Counted from the stretch's first letter, positions 37,998 through 47,444 are shown. The stretch: 64,000 nt of DNA from JBFMHP01 sp040752855 (GCA_040752855.1 JBFMHP010000038.1:5271-69270); one strand, 5' to 3'. The notes: generated by a model from the sequence alone, not told the origin. Translations and numbers: made by a program.

Positions 37998-38783
37998 ATG
38001 GAAAAGTCTTATGTGGTTGACGGCGTGGCGCCAGTCAAGATATTGGGAGTGCCCGTCCATCCCATGACCATGGCGCGAGTACTCGATCTCGTCCATGACG
38101 CGATTAGCAAGCGCAGGAAGTTGCAGATCGGCGTAGTGAACGCCGCAAAAGTTGTAAATATGCATCGCGATCCAGCACTGGGCGAGGATGTGTTGAGTTC
38201 TGATCTCATTCTGGCCGATGGTCAAGCCATCGTGTGGGCCAGCCGGATTCTTGGGACGCCATTGCCGGAACGGATTGCCGGTATCGATCTGATGTTTGAG
38301 ATGTTCAAGCGCGGCCAGCAGCACGGTTATCGCGTCTATTGTCTTGGCGCGACTGAAGAAATTTCCGCCAAGGTCGCGGAACGTTTGGCCGCGGGTTATC
38401 CCGGCGTGGTGCTGGCCGGCCGCCAAAACGGCTATTTTTCGCAGGACGAGGAGGAGCGCGTCGCCGCGGATATCGCCGCTTCGCGCGCGGATATACTGTT
38501 AGTGGCGATGACCTCACCCAAGAAGGAAAATTTTCTGGCGCGCTGGAGCCAAACCATGGGGGTGCCGGTTTGCCACGGTGTCGGTGGTTCCTTCGATGTG
38601 ATGGCCGGCAAGGTCTTGCGTGCCCCGCCCCTCTGGCAGCGCCTGGGATTGGAATGGTTGTATCGCGTCAAACAGGAGCCGCGCAGATTGTGGCGCCGTT
38701 ACTTCGTGACCAATACATTGTTTTGCTGGATGACATTCAAGGCCTGGCTGCAACGGCTGCGCAGTAGAGAAGCCAAGGCGTGA
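37998..38783 (+). CDS. WecG/TagA/CpsF family glycosyltransferase
   Basis: GT26 enzyme that adds N-acetylmannosamine or its uronate (or glucose in some members) to a lipid-linked sugar. The product is 261 aa. Family motifs are VNAAKVVNMHRDP, LADGQAIVWASR with the conserved Asp, YCLGATEEI, GRQNGYF, VAMTSPKKENFL and GVGGSFDVMAGKVLRAP followed by GLEWLYRVKQEPRRLWRRY, which holds the membrane-associated C-terminal appendage. With wecB upstream, transfer of ManNAc or ManNAcA is the best guess. Confidence 0.93.
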   Translation: MEKSYVVDGVAPVKILGVPVHPMTMARVLDLVHDAISKRRKLQIGVVNAAKVVNMHRDPALGEDVLSSDLILADGQAIVWASRILGTPLPERIAGIDLMFEMFKRGQQHGYRVYCLGATEEISAKVAERLAAGYPGVVLAGRQNGYFSQDEEERVAADIAASRADILLVAMTSPKKENFLARWSQTMGVPVCHGVGGSFDVMAGKVLRAPPLWQRLGLEWLYRVKQEPRRLWRRYFVTNTLFCWMTFKAWLQRLRSREAKA

Positions 38784-38813
38784 GCCTCCCACTGCATGCA
38801 GGGCAGGAAAGCA

Positions 38814-39773
38814 ATGAAATTGGACGAATGTCGGATGAGTGCTGAAATAAAAATTTTGAATGAAGCGCCCCTGAGTGATTTGATTTACATTATGTCGCCA
38901 AGTTACTCCGGCTCAACGCTCTTGACCATGATGATGGCCGCTCACCCGGCAATCGCGACGATTGGCGAGTTGAAGGCCACTGCGATGGGCGATGTCGACC
39001 GCTATCAGTGTTCATGCGGATCGCTTATCAGAGAATGCGGGTTCTGGCGCAAGATCGGGGCCGAAATGATGGCGCGCAAGCTGCCGTTTACATTGGAGAA
39101 TTACGGAACGCATTTTCGCGCAGATAGTTATTTTTGTGACCGGCTGTTGCACGCTGCGGTACGCGGGCGCTGGTTTGAGGCGGGGCGCGAATTGTTATTT
39201 CGATGGTCGTCGCCATGTCGCGCCAAGCGCGACAGCATATTGCGACAGAATTTGGCATTGATTGAGGTCATCGCTCGGATCCAGGGCGGGCAAGCCTTTC
39301 TCGACGGGTCGAAGGATCCGGTGCGGCTTAAGCATTTGATGCAGGTGCCGTGGCGCAGAGTTCGAGTGATTTCCCTTGTGCGAGACGGGCGCGGTGTGAC
39401 CTGCTCTTACATGCGGCATGAGCAGCATACGATGGAAGGCGCCCTCAAGGAATGGCTGCACACGGTTCGTGAAATGGAGGCGCTGGGCAGGCTATTGAAA
39501 CCGACGGAGCACCTGGTCGTGCGGTACGAGGATCTGTGTCGAGATCATGTCCAAGTACTGGAGCAAATATATCGTTTCATCGGTTTGGAGCCGAGTGAGG
39601 CGGCGCCGGATTTCAGTCGCGTCGAACATCACATTCTTGGCAATAATATGCGCACAAAAAAAATCGAGCAGGTCCGTTTGGATGAGCGATGGAAGACCGA
39701 GCTGATCTCTTCTGATTTGGCCAAGTTTGAGTCCCAGGCAGGTGCGATCAACCGGAGATTCGGTTACATATGA
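38814..39773 (+). CDS. Sulfotransferase family protein
   Basis: Predicted to move sulfate from PAPS to a hydroxyl of a sugar. The product is 319 aa from ATG 38814, with AGGAAA three bases upstream; ATGs at 38796 and 38835 are alternatives. The 5'-phosphosulfate loop is SPSYSGSTLLTMMMAAHP at about residues 28-45, and the 3'-phosphate binding strand is VISLVRDGRGVTCSYM around 187-202. A VRYEDLCRDHVQVLEQIYRF stretch follows. Its place among glycosyltransferase genes suggests a sulfated polymer. PAPS synthesis genes are not in the window. Confidence 0.87.
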   Translation: MKLDECRMSAEIKILNEAPLSDLIYIMSPSYSGSTLLTMMMAAHPAIATIGELKATAMGDVDRYQCSCGSLIRECGFWRKIGAEMMARKLPFTLENYGTHFRADSYFCDRLLHAAVRGRWFEAGRELLFRWSSPCRAKRDSILRQNLALIEVIARIQGGQAFLDGSKDPVRLKHLMQVPWRRVRVISLVRDGRGVTCSYMRHEQHTMEGALKEWLHTVREMEALGRLLKPTEHLVVRYEDLCRDHVQVLEQIYRFIGLEPSEAAPDFSRVEHHILGNNMRTKKIEQVRLDERWKTELISSDLAKFESQAGAINRRFGYI

Positions 39774-39801
39774 GTGCATGGAGTGCGCTCGGAACATCGA
39801 A

Positions 39802-41364
39802 ATGACAGACAAAAGCACGTTGCAGACACAAGCGGAGGACATGACCGGGCGCGACAAGTTCGCTTGGAATGTCATCACGAGCTGGGGCAGTTATTTGGTA
39901 TTCTTTGTCGCCGGCTTCATTGTGCCGCGCATGATCGATGACTATGCCGGGCAAGTGTCGCTCGGTATCTGGGATTTCTGCTGGTCATTCATCAACTACA
40001 TCAGTCTTTCCAATCTTGGTATCGGCACCGCGATCAACCGTTACGTTGCAGTCCATAGAGCATCCGGGCAGCTAGAAGAATTATCTAAAATCGTATCTTC
40101 GACGGTGTTCATACAAATCGGTATTGCAGCGGTTGTGTTGCTGGCGACAGCCGCAGTCGCGTGGTCGCTGCCGGTATTTTTCGTGGAAAAGCTCGGCAGC
40201 GAGCTGAATACTGCTGTATGGGTGGTGATACTGCTGGGTGCTGCATTGGCGGTCGAAATGGCTGTGAACTGGGCGCGCGGTGTGATCACGGGCTGTCATC
40301 GATGGGATTTGAATAGTGGATTGAATGCCGCTGGCAGATTTTTGGCTGTTGTCGGCATGGTGGCGGTTTTGGTTGCCGGGGGCGGGTTGATCGGTCTGGG
40401 CGTGGTTTACCTTGTGGTGACGGTTCTCACTGAGCTTGTGCGTATCATGATTGCGCGCAGAATCTGCCCTGAACTCGTAATCGGCTATCAGTTCATTAGC
40501 CGCGCGCACGGCCTCGAAGCATTCCAATTTGGCGGCAAGGCAATGATATTTTCCCTTCCGGCCTTGATGCTGGTGCAGACAACCAATATTTTGCTGGTGG
40601 CCAAATTGGGGCCTGCGGCGCTTGCGGTATTTTCCCGCCCAGTGGCGCTGGTGCGGCATATGGAGGGGTTTTTGAGCCGTTTTTCCATGATACTTACTCC
40701 GACCGCCGGAGTGTTGCATCAAGCCGGGAGTGCGGCGGAGTTGCGGGAGTTCTTGCTCACCAGCACAAAATACGGCGTCGCGTTCACGTTGCCGATAGTG
40801 TTGTTGCTCGTATGTTTCGGCGATGTAGTGCTTGATCTGTGGATGGGCCCCGAATATGCGAATTGGTGGCTGATGACGATATTCGCTCTTGGCTACTTTT
40901 TGCCGGTGTCGCAGGGCAGCGTGTACAGAGTGCTGATGGGAATGGGACATCACGGGAAGGTGGCGGTGCTGTCATTGTTGCTCAGTATCGCAACGTTTAT
41001 CGCCGGGGCGCTGCTCATTGATCGGCTCGGATGGGATTTGATCGGCGCGGCATTGCTGGTGACAGTTCCCCTGACTCTCAGCAACGGGATATTACTTCCG
41101 ATTTTCGCGTGCCGGAAATTGGAAATTCCGTTACACAATTATCTGGGCCAGGTGTTTCTGCGACCTATCGCGCTGAATGCGGTCTTTTTCCTGGTGCTGG
41201 TGGCATGCCGCTGGTTTTTCGGCGACACACCCCTCCTGGGGTTGCTAATCGCATGTGTGACGGGCGGTGCCGTGCTGGCGGTAATGTATTGGTGGTATCT
41301 GGTGCCTGCCCAAGTGCGTTATGATTGGCGCAATACCGCGATTGCCAAACGGCTTGGGCTGTAG
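39802..41364 (+). CDS. Oligosaccharide flippase family protein (Wzx-like)
   Basis: Predicted to flip the lipid-linked repeat unit across the inner membrane. The product is 520 aa from ATG 39802, with GGAA seven bases upstream; ATG 39841 is possible. About twelve to fourteen hydrophobic segments span the protein, beginning WNVITSWGSYLVFFVAGFIV and ending near LLGLLIACVTGGAVLAVMYW, with charged residues inside several helices as in MATE-like polysaccharide transporters. The locus uses a Wzx/Wzy-type scheme: flippase here, ligase or polymerase encoded at 53,431. Confidence 0.9.
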   Translation: MTDKSTLQTQAEDMTGRDKFAWNVITSWGSYLVFFVAGFIVPRMIDDYAGQVSLGIWDFCWSFINYISLSNLGIGTAINRYVAVHRASGQLEELSKIVSSTVFIQIGIAAVVLLATAAVAWSLPVFFVEKLGSELNTAVWVVILLGAALAVEMAVNWARGVITGCHRWDLNSGLNAAGRFLAVVGMVAVLVAGGGLIGLGVVYLVVTVLTELVRIMIARRICPELVIGYQFISRAHGLEAFQFGGKAMIFSLPALMLVQTTNILLVAKLGPAALAVFSRPVALVRHMEGFLSRFSMILTPTAGVLHQAGSAAELREFLLTSTKYGVAFTLPIVLLLVCFGDVVLDLWMGPEYANWWLMTIFALGYFLPVSQGSVYRVLMGMGHHGKVAVLSLLLSIATFIAGALLIDRLGWDLIGAALLVTVPLTLSNGILLPIFACRKLEIPLHNYLGQVFLRPIALNAVFFLVLVACRWFFGDTPLLGLLIACVTGGAVLAVMYWWYLVPAQVRYDWRNTAIAKRLGL

Positions 41365-41488
41365 GTGGCCGAGAATGATTAGGCAAGTATCACTAAGCAT
41401 TGCCGTCAGATTCGCCGATGCGAATCTTGGTTGGGCCGCCGGGCTGTAAGCGTGATCGCACCGTTCAAGGGTAACGACGAATCTAACC

Positions 41489-42730
41489 ATGAAGAAGATC
41501 AAATCCGCCATACTTCGCCTGATTGCAACAGTGGCACTTCTGGCGATCTACGGTTCCAGCTGGGCGATCGCCAAGCTGCTTTCCGGTCGTGGCAGATATC
41601 CCATGGAAAGCTCCGGCCGCATCCTGGTGATAGGCACGTTTCATAATCCCAACTGGTTTCATGCGCATATTCGTCCGCTGACGCGTTCTGGGGTGAGTGA
41701 AGTGATCCTGGTGTGTGATGAGGCGGTAGAGGCGCTCGACAACCTTCGGTATGAGTGTCCGCCGGCGCTGCTGTCAAAAATATTCAGTCGTGCTTTGGCG
41801 AAATTCTTCTGGGCGATTCGATGCGGCTGGCATTATCGTCCGGATCTTTACATGGGCTATCATATCTTCCCGGCGGCGGTTTCCGCGTTGGTGGCCGCGC
41901 GGTTGTTTCGTCGGCCTGCCTGCTACCAAGTAACCTCTGGTCCGCTTGAACTTGAAGGCGGGGGGTGGCATGCGGAGAATCGGTTGCTCGTCGCGCTGGG
42001 GAGGCCGAGCCGGTTGGTGGAGCGGTTTGTCTTTGCCGTGGTGCGCGCGTTTGATCTGGTTGTAGTGCGTGGCAACAGAGCGGCGGATTTCGTCAGACAT
42101 CTGGGATACCGCGGGCGGCTGTGCGTGATTACAGGCAGCATTGAAGCGCCAGCTCAGGCCGTGCCGCTGAGCCTGCGCGCAGACGATCTCGTGTTTGTCG
42201 GACGGTTGACGGAATACAAACGGCCGGATCGGTTTGTGAAAGTGGTGTCCGAGGTGGTCAAAGAACTGCCGAGTCTGAAGGCGGTTTTGATCGGTGACGG
42301 ACCGGACGCGGATGATCTCAAGGCGCAAGCGCGGGCATTGGGTGTCAGTCAGCACCTGCACTTTATGGGGCAGCGCAGTGATGTGCCCGATCTGGTCGCG
42401 CGCGCCAAGGTCTTCGTCTTGACCTCGCGCTGGGAGGGAATGTCGATTGCGATGCTGGAGGCGATGGCGATGGGCACTGTGCCCGTGGTCGCTGAAGTCG
42501 GTGATCTCGGGGACATCGTTCGCAACGATCATAACGGATATATCTTGCCTGGTGACTCCATTGAACAGTTCCGGGAAAAGATCGTCCGGCTTTTGAAGGA
42601 TAGCGACCATTGGCAAGCATGTTCGGCGGCGGCAAGCCGGGATGCATGCGAGTACAGCAGCACCGAGGCGATTGCCGCCCGCTGGCGCAATGAGTTGTCT
42701 GCGGTGATCGAGCAGCATCAGCGGGGCTAG
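41489..42730 (+). CDS. Glycosyltransferase family 4-type protein
   Basis: The product is 413 aa. A hydrophobic N-terminus (LIATVALLAIYGSSWAIA) probably ties it to the membrane. The two Rossmann halves of a GT-B fold follow. The C-terminal nucleotide-sugar site has VFVGRLTEYKRPDRFVKV, LIGDGPDADDLK and the E-x7-E motif in SRWEGMSIAMLEAMAMGTVPV, as in retaining GT4 enzymes. Donor and acceptor are unknown. It stands after a 124-bp gap and its stop codon lies within the left terminal repeat of the MITE-like element, so an insertion may have reshaped its 3' end. Confidence 0.88.
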   Translation: MKKIKSAILRLIATVALLAIYGSSWAIAKLLSGRGRYPMESSGRILVIGTFHNPNWFHAHIRPLTRSGVSEVILVCDEAVEALDNLRYECPPALLSKIFSRALAKFFWAIRCGWHYRPDLYMGYHIFPAAVSALVAARLFRRPACYQVTSGPLELEGGGWHAENRLLVALGRPSRLVERFVFAVVRAFDLVVVRGNRAADFVRHLGYRGRLCVITGSIEAPAQAVPLSLRADDLVFVGRLTEYKRPDRFVKVVSEVVKELPSLKAVLIGDGPDADDLKAQARALGVSQHLHFMGQRSDVPDLVARAKVFVLTSRWEGMSIAMLEAMAMGTVPVVAEVGDLGDIVRNDHNGYILPGDSIEQFREKIVRLLKDSDHWQACSAAASRDACEYSSTEAIAARWRNELSAVIEQHQRG

Positions 42731-42911
42731 CCCGGATATGTCAGCAGGGGTCGTAGCGAGGGTGCGTAATCCATTGAAGATTCGCGACGCACGGAGCTTT
42801 TGACGGTGAAGGCATAGTCGACACTATGTCGAGCCGGCAAAAGCGAGTACGTCACAAAGATTCAATGGATTACGCGGATGCAGTAGATTCGTGGTGACAT
42901 ATCCGGGCTAG
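42727..42911. mobile_element. MITE-like palindromic element, 185 bp
   Basis: Perfect 17-bp terminal inverted repeats CTAGCCCGGATATGTCA (42727-42743 and complement at 42895-42911) enclose a second perfect 15-bp inverted pair, GCGTAATCCATTGAA at 42764-42778 and its complement at 42861-42875. A central palindrome lies around 42812-42832 (CATAGTCGACACTATG). The whole unit can fold into one long hairpin. It has no coding capacity. The left end overlaps the stop codon of the upstream glycosyltransferase gene. No clear target-site duplication is seen beyond the CTAG tetranucleotide, which is itself palindromic. Confidence 0.7.
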
Positions 42912-42969
42912 GCGCGTGTCCAAACGAACGGTGCGCCGTGACGAATTGATGAGGGAGTAGAATAAAAGA

Positions 42970-44901
42970 ATGTGTGGCATCACAGGATATGTCGGGCTGA
43001 GCGATGAAAATCTGTTGCGCGCCATGTGCAGCAGCATGATTCACCGCGGGCCGGACGATGCGGGGTATTATGTCGCGCCGGGCGTCGGTCTGGCAATGCG
43101 GCGGCTTGCCATCATTGATATCAAATCCGGCCAGCAGCCTATCGCTAATGAAACGCAAGATGTTTGGGTGGTGTTCAACGGCGAGATTTACAACTTCGAG
43201 GAATTGCGCGCGCAACTCCTGAAGCGTGGCCATTCCTTCAAGACTCATTCAGACACAGAAACCATCGTGCATCTCTATGAAGATTACGGGTTGGATTTCG
43301 TGCGCCATCTCCGCGGCATGTTCGGCATAGCGCTCTGGGATGCTAAACAGCGCCAACTGGTCCTTGTACGTGACCGCATCGGTGAAAAGCCGCTGTATTA
43401 CGCCCAGCAGGAAAATCGATTGTTTTTCGGGTCGGAAATGAAGACCATTCTGCAAGCGTTGCCGACCAGAACAGTTGAAGCGCAATCGGTCTGTGATTTT
43501 CTCGCCGCAGGGTATGTCGCCGGGTCCAAGACGTTTTACAAGGAAATATCGCGATTGCAACCCGGCGAAATGCTGGTCTGGCGCGAGCGCTCCGGGTGCG
43601 AACTCAAGCGCTATTGGCGCAATGATTTTTCCACGACCAGCAACATCGCTTACCGCGACGCGGTTGTTGGCCTTGAGCGTGAGCTCGACGAAGCCATCCG
43701 TCTCTGTCTCAAGAGTGATGTGGAAGTGGGTGCCTTCCTCAGTGGCGGCATCGATTCATCATTGATTTGTGCCTTGATGAAAAAGCATGAAGCTCAAGTG
43801 CAAACCTTCTCCGTAGGTTACCGGGGCAATGCCGCGGGATTCAATGAGCTCAGTCACGCCCAACGCGTCGCAGACCACTTGGGTACCCAGCACCATGAAT
43901 TGATTCTCGAGGCGCAGTCCAGCATGGATTTGTTGCCGCGTATTATCTGGCATTATGATGAGCCGCATGGGGAACCTACCTCCGTATTGGTCTACCTGCT
44001 GTGCGAGTTTGTCCGCAAGCGGCTCAAGGTCGCGCTTGGCGGCACGGGCGGCGATGAGCTGTTTTATGGTTATCCCAAGCATCAAGGCTTGCGTTACCTT
44101 GAATACTATCGGCGTCTGCCGAAGTTTGTGCGTACACACCTCATCGAGCGCATCGCGATGAAGTGGCCGGAATCCACTACCGGCAGCCGCTTTGCCAAGC
44201 GCGTGAAGCGCTTCGTCGCAGGAGCCGAGTTGCCGCCCGAACAGGCCTATTTGTCTTGGGTAAGCCTGCTGAATTCGGATGTGCGGGCGTCACTGGTGTC
44301 GGAAGCTTGCCGCAAATTGGCCGACGACCCGGCAGGCGATCTTTTTTTGCGGCGCTATTTGATGGATGCCCCGGCTTCGATGAATATGTTGCAGCGCGCC
44401 ACCTCTCTCGACGTGGAGGGCTATCTCCCGGAATATCAGCTGACCTATATGGACCGCATGAGCATGGCCAACAGTTTGGAGGTGCGCTCGCCGCTGTGTG
44501 ATTACAAGCTTGTGGAATTCGCCACTAAACTCCCAGGTAACTACCGCCTCAAAGGCACGCGCACCAAGCACATCCTGAAAGATGTCGCAAAAAAATACCT
44601 GCCGCAACAGATCGTCGAACGCAAGAAAGTGGGCTTCGACTCTCCCATCGGCCAGTGGTTCAAGGGCGAACTCAAGGGGTTCATCGCAACCTTCCTCGCT
44701 CCGGAGCAGATAAATCGGTCGGGGCTGCTCGATGGCGCGGCGGTACAGCGGGTTATCGCCGATCACATGGGTGGCGCCAGGGACTACTCGCTCCAGCTTT
44801 GGAGTATAATCGCGTTGGAAGTGTGGTATCGCATGTATATCGAAGACCGAGTCACTGATGGAAACAGCTATCGGCTCAGTGATTTGCGCGGCATTTCTTA
44901 A
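42970..44901 (+). CDS. asnB: Asparagine synthase (glutamine-hydrolysing), XrtA-system amidotransferase type
   Basis: The product is 643 aa. N-terminal class II glutaminase domain starting MCGITGYVG with Cys2 as nucleophile, RGPDD and FNGEIYNF motifs; the synthetase domain has the ATP pyrophosphate loop SGGIDSS at 258-264 and GTGGDELFYGYPKH further on. It resembles exosortase A-associated amidotransferase 1 in length and context. In glycan loci such enzymes are thought to amidate sugar acids rather than make free asparagine, which would fit a uronic acid made by the following dehydrogenase. That role is inference. Confidence 0.92.
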   Translation: MCGITGYVGLSDENLLRAMCSSMIHRGPDDAGYYVAPGVGLAMRRLAIIDIKSGQQPIANETQDVWVVFNGEIYNFEELRAQLLKRGHSFKTHSDTETIVHLYEDYGLDFVRHLRGMFGIALWDAKQRQLVLVRDRIGEKPLYYAQQENRLFFGSEMKTILQALPTRTVEAQSVCDFLAAGYVAGSKTFYKEISRLQPGEMLVWRERSGCELKRYWRNDFSTTSNIAYRDAVVGLERELDEAIRLCLKSDVEVGAFLSGGIDSSLICALMKKHEAQVQTFSVGYRGNAAGFNELSHAQRVADHLGTQHHELILEAQSSMDLLPRIIWHYDEPHGEPTSVLVYLLCEFVRKRLKVALGGTGGDELFYGYPKHQGLRYLEYYRRLPKFVRTHLIERIAMKWPESTTGSRFAKRVKRFVAGAELPPEQAYLSWVSLLNSDVRASLVSEACRKLADDPAGDLFLRRYLMDAPASMNMLQRATSLDVEGYLPEYQLTYMDRMSMANSLEVRSPLCDYKLVEFATKLPGNYRLKGTRTKHILKDVAKKYLPQQIVERKKVGFDSPIGQWFKGELKGFIATFLAPEQINRSGLLDGAAVQRVIADHMGGARDYSLQLWSIIALEVWYRMYIEDRVTDGNSYRLSDLRGIS

Positions 44902-44962
44902 CGGGGGCCGTCGGGATGCGGCTGCCAGTGTTGTCAAAGTATCGAAGCCTTGGAGGATGGTA

Positions 44963-46417
44963 ATGAGTGCACAGTATAAAACCTTCGCGGATGTGGCGAA
45001 GGCGCTCGGGCGCACCGCGCCGGTGAATGATAAGCCCGTAGTCTGCATACAAGGGCTGGGGTTCGTAGGTACGGCTATGGCGGTGGCGGTAGCCAGCGCG
45101 GTGGATGCCAAAGGAGAGCATTGTTTCAATGTCATTGGCGTTGACTTGCCGAACAAACTCGGCCAATCCAAGGTCGATGGCATCAATACCGGCGCCTTGC
45201 CGATTGAGAGCACCGACAAGAAGCTCGAGGACTATTTCGCCAAGGCCTATGCGCGCGGCAACCTCGTTGCGACCACCGATCCGGCGGTTTACAGGCTCGC
45301 CTCCGCCGTCATGGTCGACGTGCATCTGGACGTGATCTTCGGCGAAAATGAATATGATTTCGCGCTGGCCGGATTCAAGAATGCGATCGCAACCCTCGGA
45401 CAGTACATCAATCCCGACTGTCTTGTGGTGGTCGAGACCACCGTGCCGCCTGGAACGTGCGTGAAAGTGGTTGTGCCGACCCTTGAGGAAGCATTCCGGC
45501 AAAGAGGGCTGGCTAAAGAATCGGTGCTGGTCGCGCATTCCTATGAGCGCGTCATGCCGGGCAGCGATTACTTGGATTCGATCATAAATTTCTGGCGGGT
45601 CTATTCCGGTCATACCGAAGCGGCGGCGCAACGTTGCGAGGAATTGTTGTCCAAGGTCATCAACGTGGCGAAATACCCGCTGACACGGCTGCACTCGACT
45701 ACCGCCTCGGAGACCGCCAAGGTTTTGGAGAACAGCTATCGTGCTATGAATATCGCCTTTATGGAAGAGTGGGGGCGCTTTGCTGAGGCCGTTGGCATCG
45801 ATCTGTTCGAGGTCGTCAATGCCATCCGCAAGCGGCCCACGCACAACAATATCCGCCAGCCGGGGTTTGGCGTGGGCGGATATTGTCTGACCAAAGACCC
45901 CTTGTTCGCCCTCCTCTCGACGCGGAAATTCTATGATATGCCGGAGCTGAATTTTCCGTTCTGCACGCAAGCGGTAAAGATCAACCAGCACATGCCGCTG
46001 GTGACCTTGGACAAGGTCGAGGCTGCCATGGGCGGCCGCTTGGCGGGCAAGCGTATACTGCTGATGGGTGTCAGTTATCGGCAGGATGTCGGTGACACCC
46101 GCTATTCTCCCGCCGAGGCGTTTGTCATTCAAGCGCGCAAGCGTGGTGCCGAAGTCATCTGCCATGATCCGCTGTTGGACTACTGGCCTGAACTGGAGTT
46201 GCCGCTTTCAAAGGAAATTCCGTCGCCTGCATCGGCCGACGTGGTGGTGTTCGCGCTGCCGCATCAGGAATATCTGCAATTGGATTTGGGCGCATGGTTT
46301 GGCGCGGCCAAGCCGCTGGTTATGGACGCCAACAGCGTGCTGAATAAACAACAAAGAACACAGCTGCGCGAGAAGGGCTTGCGCGTGATGTCAATTGGTC
46401 GAGGAGAAGGTCTATGA
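44963..46417 (+). CDS. UDP-sugar 6-dehydrogenase (UDP-Glc/UDP-ManNAc dehydrogenase family)
   Basis: NAD-dependent four-electron oxidation of a UDP-hexose(amine) to the uronic acid. The ATG at 44963 has GGAGG at 44952-44956; the product is 484 aa. Motifs are IQGLGFVGTAMAVAVA for NAD binding (about 25-40), ETTVPPGTC, the ERVMPG segment, the central helix NSYRAMNIAFMEEWGRFAEA, and catalytic Cys308 in GVGGYCLTKDP. The sequence after that (LMGVSYRQDVGDTRYSPAE) is the UDP-binding domain. With wecB and a WecG-type gene in the array, UDP-ManNAc is the favoured substrate, but UDP-glucose or UDP-GlcNAc cannot be excluded. Confidence 0.9.
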   Translation: MSAQYKTFADVAKALGRTAPVNDKPVVCIQGLGFVGTAMAVAVASAVDAKGEHCFNVIGVDLPNKLGQSKVDGINTGALPIESTDKKLEDYFAKAYARGNLVATTDPAVYRLASAVMVDVHLDVIFGENEYDFALAGFKNAIATLGQYINPDCLVVVETTVPPGTCVKVVVPTLEEAFRQRGLAKESVLVAHSYERVMPGSDYLDSIINFWRVYSGHTEAAAQRCEELLSKVINVAKYPLTRLHSTTASETAKVLENSYRAMNIAFMEEWGRFAEAVGIDLFEVVNAIRKRPTHNNIRQPGFGVGGYCLTKDPLFALLSTRKFYDMPELNFPFCTQAVKINQHMPLVTLDKVEAAMGGRLAGKRILLMGVSYRQDVGDTRYSPAEAFVIQARKRGAEVICHDPLLDYWPELELPLSKEIPSPASADVVVFALPHQEYLQLDLGAWFGAAKPLVMDANSVLNKQQRTQLREKGLRVMSIGRGEGL

Positions 46418-47406
46418 GCAAGGTATTAATCACTGGCGGCGCGGGATTCATCGGCTACCATTTGGCGAACAGCCTGGTCGCGCAGGGATACCAGGTTGAT
46501 TTGGTGGACAACTTCTCGCGCGGCGTGCAGGACAAACACCTTGAGGAGCTTGCGAAGCATTCCAACGTAACCCTGAATAATCTCAACCTGCTCAATGCCG
46601 AGGCGACGCAAGGCTTGGCGGTGGACTATGACCACATCTATCATCTTGCTGCGATCATCGGGGTGACCCACGTTCTGCAACGTCCGTTTGCAGTGTTGGA
46701 CGACAACGTGAAGCTGACGGTCAATATGCTGGAGTTCGCCAAGCGCCAGAAGAAATTGCAGCGATTCTTGTTTGCGTCAACCAGTGAAATCTACGCCGGC
46801 ACGCTGCAGTATTTCACCATGCCGATTCCGACGCCGGAGACCACGCCGCTTACCGTGACCGATCTCAAGCATCCGCGCACCTCCTATATGCTGTCGAAGA
46901 TCTATGGCGAAGCGCTGTGTTACCAGTCCGGGGTCCCGGTCACCGTATTCCGTCCGCACAATGTGTATGGGCCGCGCATGGGAATGGCGCACGTGGTGCC
47001 TGAATTGCTCAAGCGCAGTTACGAAACCGCCGACGGTGGCGAGCTGCAAGTCTTCTCGGTGGATCACAAGCGGACCTTCTGTTATGTGTCTGACGCCGTC
47101 GCCATGCTCAAGTTGATGGCCGAAACCAAGGCCTGCGAAGGCGAGGCCTTGAATCTAGGCAAACAAGGGCCTGAGGTGACGATTCTCGAAGCCGCGAACA
47201 CCGTGCTCGAAGTGGTGGGCAAAAAGCTGAAGATCGTGCCGCAGCCGGCCAGCCCTGGTTCGCCGGCGCGACGTTGCCCTGATATGTCGAAGGTCAAGGA
47301 GCTCACCGGCTACGAGGCCAGGGTGGATATCAAGGAAGGCATCGCAAAGACGTTTTCCTGGTATCGCAGTGAGATCTTCGATGCGGGTGGGATAACCGCC
47401 AAGTAA
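46414..47406 (+). CDS. NAD-dependent epimerase/dehydratase (extended SDR)
   Basis: The product is 330 aa; the start overlaps the previous stop as ATGA. NAD-binding GGAGFIGYH is at the N-terminus, the catalytic Tyr-x3-Lys in SYMLSKIYGE, and TSEIYAG and RPHNVYGPRMGMAHVVPEL match nucleotide-sugar SDRs such as UDP-glucuronate decarboxylase, dTDP-glucose dehydratase and UDP-sugar 4-epimerases. The exact reaction is not determined. It is part of a four-gene coupled group (dehydrogenase, this gene, nucleotidyltransferase, second SDR) that prepares activated sugars. Confidence 0.9.
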   Translation: MSKVLITGGAGFIGYHLANSLVAQGYQVDLVDNFSRGVQDKHLEELAKHSNVTLNNLNLLNAEATQGLAVDYDHIYHLAAIIGVTHVLQRPFAVLDDNVKLTVNMLEFAKRQKKLQRFLFASTSEIYAGTLQYFTMPIPTPETTPLTVTDLKHPRTSYMLSKIYGEALCYQSGVPVTVFRPHNVYGPRMGMAHVVPELLKRSYETADGGELQVFSVDHKRTFCYVSDAVAMLKLMAETKACEGEALNLGKQGPEVTILEAANTVLEVVGKKLKIVPQPASPGSPARRCPDMSKVKELTGYEARVDIKEGIAKTFSWYRSEIFDAGGITAK

Positions 47407-47444
47407 CGGCAAAGAAACAAATGTACTTACACAGGGGTCGAACT

